DNA of 16,149 nucleotides from an uncultured Paracoccaceae bacterium. GTDB lineage: Bacteria; Pseudomonadota; Alphaproteobacteria; Rhodobacterales; Rhodobacteraceae. This document shows positions 13,583 through 16,149 of this stretch, piece after piece; within the stretch, counting starts at the first letter, position 1, and each line of letters opens with the position of its first letter. The translations under genes and the position numbers were made by a program. Location of the stretch: assembly GCA_937132145.1 (NCBI GenBank), contig CAKZNY010000392.1:1-16149 (forward strand), given 5' to 3'. The notes below the pieces were generated by a model. It was not told the DNA's origin. It saw only the letters and a program-made list of their open reading frames with translations, and did no database searches.

Positions 13583-14991
13583 AACGTCGCCTGCACGATT
13601 TCCTCGGGTTTGGGGGCGTTTTCGTATTCCGCATTTTCCGGCTGCGCCTCGTATGGGCGCGACAGAACACTGTGCAACCGCTCGAACGGTTCCAGATCGC
13701 CTTTGTTGGCCGCTTTGATCACTTCCTCAATCCGGTGGTTTCGCGGGATAAACACAGGGTTAACCTTTTGCATCAACGCAGCATTTGCCTTGGTGTGATC
13801 CCAACGCGTAAACCATGCGGTAATCTGTTCGGGGTTGGTAAACATCGCCTTAACGTCTGTGAAATCACCAGCCTTAACGCCAGTGGTCAGATGCCGGAAG
13901 AACAGCGTGAAATCCACACGCTCTTGCGCCATCGCCTCCATCAAATCCGTGACCAACACGCGTAGTTCCGCCGTATCCTGATCCATCCCGATTTTCGCTG
14001 CAAACCCGCCGTAAAACGCTTTTGAGAACGCAGGGCTAAACAACGCCAACGCCGCTTTCGCCTCGGTTTCTGCATCATCGCCCAGCACCGGCCCCAAGGC
14101 TTGCGCCAGTTGTGACATGTTCCAATGCGCCATTTCCGGCTGGTTGTTCCACGCATAACGCCCCTGCCTGTCGATCGAGCTGAACACCGTTTCGGGGTGG
14201 AAAACATCCATGAAAGCACAGGGTCCGTAATCAATCGTTTCACCGGAAATCGCGCTATTATCGGTGTTCATAACACCGTGAATGAACCCCACCAGCATCC
14301 AGCGCGCCACCAGTTCAGCTTGGCGCACAACAATTGCATCCAGCATCGCGCGCACCGGATTATCTGCATTTGCGGCTTCGGGGTAGTGGCGTGCAATCAC
14401 ATGGTCGGCCAACAGTTGCAAAGCCTCGTTATCTTTGCGCGCAAAGTAAAACTGGAACGTCCCGACACGAATGTGGCTTTGCGCCACGCGTGTCAGCACG
14501 GCGCCCGGCTCGTATCCGTCGCGCATAATCTGCTCGCCCGTCGTTACAACGGCTAACGCGCGCGTAGTCGGCAGCCCCAAGGCCGCCATTGCCTCGCTAA
14601 CCAGATATTCGCGCAGCACGGCGCCAAGGGTCGCCCGCCCGTCGCCATTTCGCGAAAACATCGTCTGGCCAGAACCCTTAAGCTGGATGTCGCGCCGAAC
14701 CCCGTCCGGCCCGATAACCTCGCCTAACAGAATGGCCCGACCATCGCCGAGCTGCGGATTCCAGCCGCCAAACTGGTGCCCTGCATAGGCCGTGGCGATT
14801 GGCTCCGCCCCTTCGGGCATCTCGTTTCCCGCAAGGATCGCCGCGTTTAACGCATCTGCATTGACGCCGATTTGTGTCGCCAATGGATGGTTTATTTTCA
14901 CCACTGAAGGGGCGGCCACGGGTGTCGGCAGCTGGTTCGAATAGAACCGCTTGGGCAGGCGTGCATAGCTATTGTCAAAGGTAAACGGCAT
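13570..14991 (-). CDS. selO: SelO/YdiU-family protein adenylyltransferase
   Basis: This 473-aa pseudokinase-fold AMPylase of the SelO family transfers AMP from ATP to protein hydroxyls; in E. coli targets are linked to redox homeostasis. The sequence shows AYAGHQFGGWNPQLGDGRAI (about residues 69-87), QLKGSGQTMFSRNGDGRA (103-120) with the ATP-binding lysine near 105, REYLVSEAMAALG, HIRVGTFQFYF (173-183), and HGVMNTDNSAISGETIDYGP (238-257), which holds the catalytic-loop Asp/Asn and the DFG-like Asp-Tyr-Gly. The C terminus TFCGT ends with the conserved Cys that is selenocysteine in some eukaryotes; here it is an ordinary TGC. ATG at 14991 with GGAGG five bases upstream is chosen over the adjacent TTG at 14994. 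The family may also be annotated 'UPF0061'. It is first or second in a minus-strand run, 83 bp before the M19 gene. Confidence 0.93.
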   Translation of the reverse strand: MPFTFDNSYARLPKRFYSNQLPTPVAAPSVVKINHPLATQIGVNADALNAAILAGNEMPEGAEPIATAYAGHQFGGWNPQLGDGRAILLGEVIGPDGVRRDIQLKGSGQTMFSRNGDGRATLGAVLREYLVSEAMAALGLPTTRALAVVTTGEQIMRDGYEPGAVLTRVAQSHIRVGTFQFYFARKDNEALQLLADHVIARHYPEAANADNPVRAMLDAIVVRQAELVARWMLVGFIHGVMNTDNSAISGETIDYGPCAFMDVFHPETVFSSIDRQGRYAWNNQPEMAHWNMSQLAQALGPVLGDDAETEAKAALALFSPAFSKAFYGGFAAKIGMDQDTAELRVLVTDLMEAMAQERVDFTLFFRHLTTGVKAGDFTDVKAMFTNPEQITAWFTRWDHTKANAALMQKVNPVFIPRNHRIEEVIKAANKGDLEPFERLHSVLSRPYEAQPENAEYENAPKPEEIVQATFCGT

Positions 14992-15078
14992 CAAAGCCTC
15001 CGTTGCGAATTGTTAACCCGTATATAGATACCCCGCGCCGAAATTTCCATCAACTGGTAGAAAAGGGCGGGCTTAACC

Positions 15079-15435
15079 CTATTGTCTGGGCCAAATCTCG
15101 GACTCGCACTGGGCGTTTCCGATGGCGCAACCTTCAAGCAGCATCGCGGTTTCGTTGAACACAACTTTGCCGTTGAACGTCATGAAACTTGGCATATCGG
15201 GGTGCTTCATACTGCTGCCAGACCACGACCCGTCGTCCTGCTCGGTAATGCCGCCGCACATCTCGAACCCATCACCAACGCGAGTGCAATACATCAGGCC
15301 TTCGTCCGTGGTGCGCACCAGAATAAACTCGCTACCATTGCGAAGGAACACCCCGATGATTTCGGCGCTGACGCTAGTGGCAAAGGATGCCGCGCCCAAA
15401 ACCAGTGCAATCGCAGTAGACGTCAACTTATTCAT
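15079..15435 (-). CDS. Small secreted protein with four cysteines, function unknown
   Basis: I do not recognise this family. The 118-aa product begins with a clear Sec signal peptide, MNKLTSTAIALVLGAASFATSVSA, with an A-x-A-type cleavage after about residue 24. The mature part of about 94 residues has four cysteines (about 50, 60, 103 and 110), enough for two disulfides in the periplasm, and no membrane span or lipobox. It is rich in Gly, Ser and acidic residues (EQDDGSWSGSS). ATG at 15435 has GGAG six bases upstream; an in-frame ATG at 15465 would put ten polar residues before the signal peptide and lacks a ribosome binding site. It is 87 bp upstream of selO on the same strand. Co-transcription with selO is possible but not shown. 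Confidence 0.75.
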   Translation of the reverse strand: MNKLTSTAIALVLGAASFATSVSAEIIGVFLRNGSEFILVRTTDEGLMYCTRVGDGFEMCGGITEQDDGSWSGSSMKHPDMPSFMTFNGKVVFNETAMLLEGCAIGNAQCESEIWPRQ

Positions 15436-15546
15436 ATCGCTCTCCGAAGGGTGTGTTTTGTTCACTACATTAGAAATGATTAATAAACGAATAAGGTTGT
15501 GAAATCCCGTGGCGTGATGTCACCCGCGCGCCTTTAATATCGTAAC

Positions 15547-15571
15547 GGTGCGTGGGGACCACACACCCTAC
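15547..15571 (-). repeat. REP-like palindrome, copy 1 (inverted)
   Basis: Read on the minus strand this is GTAG followed by an 8-bp imperfect stem, GGTGTGTG and CACGCACC, around the loop GTCCC. One G-T type mismatch occurs in the stem. A GTAG tetranucleotide 5' of a short palindrome is the hallmark of REP sequences mobilised by RAYT (TnpA-REP) proteins. It differs from copy 2 at two of 25 positions. Confidence 0.75.
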
Positions 15572-15632
15572 AAAAAACGCCGATTTCCCGAAAGATTTCG
15601 GAGGAACATTAAATACCTCAAAGGATGGCACC

Positions 15633-15657
15633 GTAGGGTGCGTGGTCTCCACGCACC
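15633..15657 (+). repeat. REP-like palindrome, copy 2 (direct)
   Basis: GTAG is followed by the perfect 8-bp stem GGTGCGTG and CACGCACC around the loop GTCTC. This is the best-paired of the three copies and is in the opposite orientation to both neighbours, forming a BIME-like alternating arrangement. Confidence 0.78.
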
Positions 15658-15677
15658 ATAACACCCGACATACAAAC

Positions 15678-15702
15678 GGTGCGTGCAGAGCACACACCCT
15701 AC
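15678..15702 (-). repeat. REP-like palindrome, copy 3 (inverted)
   Basis: On the minus strand it reads GTAG, GGTGTGTG, loop CTCTG, CACGCACC. The loop differs from copies 1 and 2 while the stem arms match copy 1. Its GTAG head overlaps the end of the right-edge gene: the TAG of GTAG is the stop codon of that reading frame (15701 to 15699). Confidence 0.75.
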
Positions 15703-16149
15703 TTTTGCGGTTCCCCGTAGTTGGGGATATCGTCGAATATTCGAGCGAACAATCCCTTATATTCATCTTCAAGGAAACCGTATCCGTTCGAGTTTGAGTT
15801 GAGAGCCAGATCGGCTTTGTCAAAACATTTAATGGCAAGAGACACGGCTTGGTATACCTCGCCAAAATTCGCGGGACGTGGATTTATCATCTTTTGTCGG
15901 GCTCTCGACACAGTTACATTATGTGCGAAGCCTTCGTTACGGGAAACAAACAACGCCTGACAGGGGTCAGAACGAACAAATTCGTTAACCGTCTTGATAA
16001 AATCGCCTGTTGCTCTCCGACGCTCATCCTCATATTTGTCACCGGCTATGTGTGCGGTTGCCGCTGGATTGGATAAAAGTCTGCTGAGGTTTCGGAACGA
16101 GTTTGTATCTTTGCTGGTTTCCCAAATCCTGCATACACCTAGAAGAAGC
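15699..16149 (-). CDS. C-terminal part of a putative HEPN (AbiU2-like) protein, cut by right edge
   Basis: The minus-strand frame ending at the TAG at 15699 stays open to the right edge, giving 149 residues with no convincing start in the window; the only in-frame alternative initiators are internal, such as TTG at 15953. The sequence appears alpha-helical. It has CRIWETSKDTNSFRNLSRLL (about visible residues 6-25), a pattern I associate with HEPN AbiU2-like proteins, a charged DKYEDERRRATGDF, then SRNEGFAHN (69-77), whose Arg-Asn-x4-His fits the HEPN ribonuclease motif R-x4-6-H with a polar residue after Arg. A helix EVYQAVSLAIKCFDKADLAL follows. AbiU2-type proteins are linked to phage abortive infection, but many HEPN homologues have no known role. 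Codon use appears less GC-biased than in the neighbours, which would fit acquisition. The start and N terminus lie outside the window. Family call is tentative; the existence of a gene is more secure. Confidence 0.55.
   Translation of the reverse strand, partial: LLLGVCRIWETSKDTNSFRNLSRLLSNPAATAHIAGDKYEDERRRATGDFIKTVNEFVRSDPCQALFVSRNEGFAHNVTVSRARQKMINPRPANFGEVYQAVSLAIKCFDKADLALNSNSNGYGFLEDEYKGLFARIFDDIPNYGEPQK

Larger units (their letters stand above)
15436..15698. other. Gene-free stretch with REP-like repeats
   Basis: This 263-bp interval between the small secreted protein and the right-edge gene has no credible coding sequence. It holds the three REP-like palindromes listed separately and a small hairpin, CCGAA-AGAT-TTCGG (15588-15601), between copies one and two. 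The left 110 bp, upstream of the secreted-protein gene, presumably contains its promoter, but I see no strong box. Confidence 0.7.

Noticed and set aside
15547..15702. CRISPR array
   Set aside because: The repeats alternate in orientation and have unequal spacing of 61 and 20 bp, and the palindromes carry a GTAG head. This fits REP elements, not CRISPR repeats.
15470..15865. 131-codon minus-strand frame spanning the REP cluster
   Set aside because: It reads through all three REP palindromes and overlaps the better-supported right-edge gene in another frame. Its residues derive from the repeats.
15699..15953. An 84-residue gene starting at TTG 15953
   Set aside because: The same frame stays open to the window edge with coherent protein-like sequence upstream, and no ribosome binding site precedes the TTG. 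It is the tail of a longer gene.

Overview
The window looks like a chromosomal segment of a marine or roseobacter-type member of the Rhodobacteraceae (Alphaproteobacteria). Evidence for this is the moderately high GC, an intact bhcABCD-bhcR cluster in the order known from Paracoccus denitrificans, and a tauR/tpa/xsc taurine locus of the kind found in Rhodobacter, Paracoccus and Ruegeria. No database search was possible. Names come from recognised sequence motifs and gene order.

Left part (1-3697), taurine dissimilation: the N-terminal part of xsc (sulfoacetaldehyde acetyltransferase) runs off the left edge. tauR, a MocR-type PLP-containing regulator, lies upstream of it on the same strand. 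A class III aminotransferase, probably taurine-pyruvate aminotransferase (tpa), is divergent from tauR. The tauR-tpa gap holds two direct repeats of about 10 bp, spaced 22 bp start to start, and a good sigma70-type promoter.

Centre (3698-9028), beta-hydroxyaspartate cycle (BHC): bhcA, bhcB, bhcC and bhcD form a tight minus-strand operon with gaps of 9, 9 and 1 bp. bhcR (IclR family) is divergent from it. Together they convert glyoxylate, from glycolate and similar C2 compounds, to oxaloacetate without loss of carbon. The cycle is aspartate:glyoxylate transamination (BhcA), glycine plus glyoxylate aldol addition (BhcC), dehydration to iminosuccinate (BhcB), and reduction back to aspartate (BhcD). 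The AT-rich bhcA-bhcR gap carries a TATAAT -10 element and several palindromes that are candidate BhcR sites. A symmetrical hairpin separates tpa from bhcD, which converge.

Right part (9063-16149): all genes are on the minus strand and look like mixed housekeeping or accessory functions. They are a GlpR-type DeoR repressor, a family-2 glycosyltransferase, a Tat-exported CueO-like multicopper oxidase behind a strikingly CueR/HmrR-like promoter, an M19 dipeptidase, a SelO-family protein AMPylase with a terminal Cys-Gly-Thr, and a small secreted protein with four cysteines. A cluster of three GTAG-headed REP-like palindromes follows. At the right edge is the C-terminal 149 residues of a gene with no start in the window. 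It carries an R-N-x4-H motif suggestive of a HEPN (AbiU2-like) protein.

The most useful points for follow-up are the joining of taurine and BHC loci, the predicted TauR, BhcR and CueR operators, the REP element that supplies the stop codon of the putative HEPN gene, and a 14-bp tandem duplication across the SelO C-terminal codons. No wholly new multi-gene system is evident inside the window.
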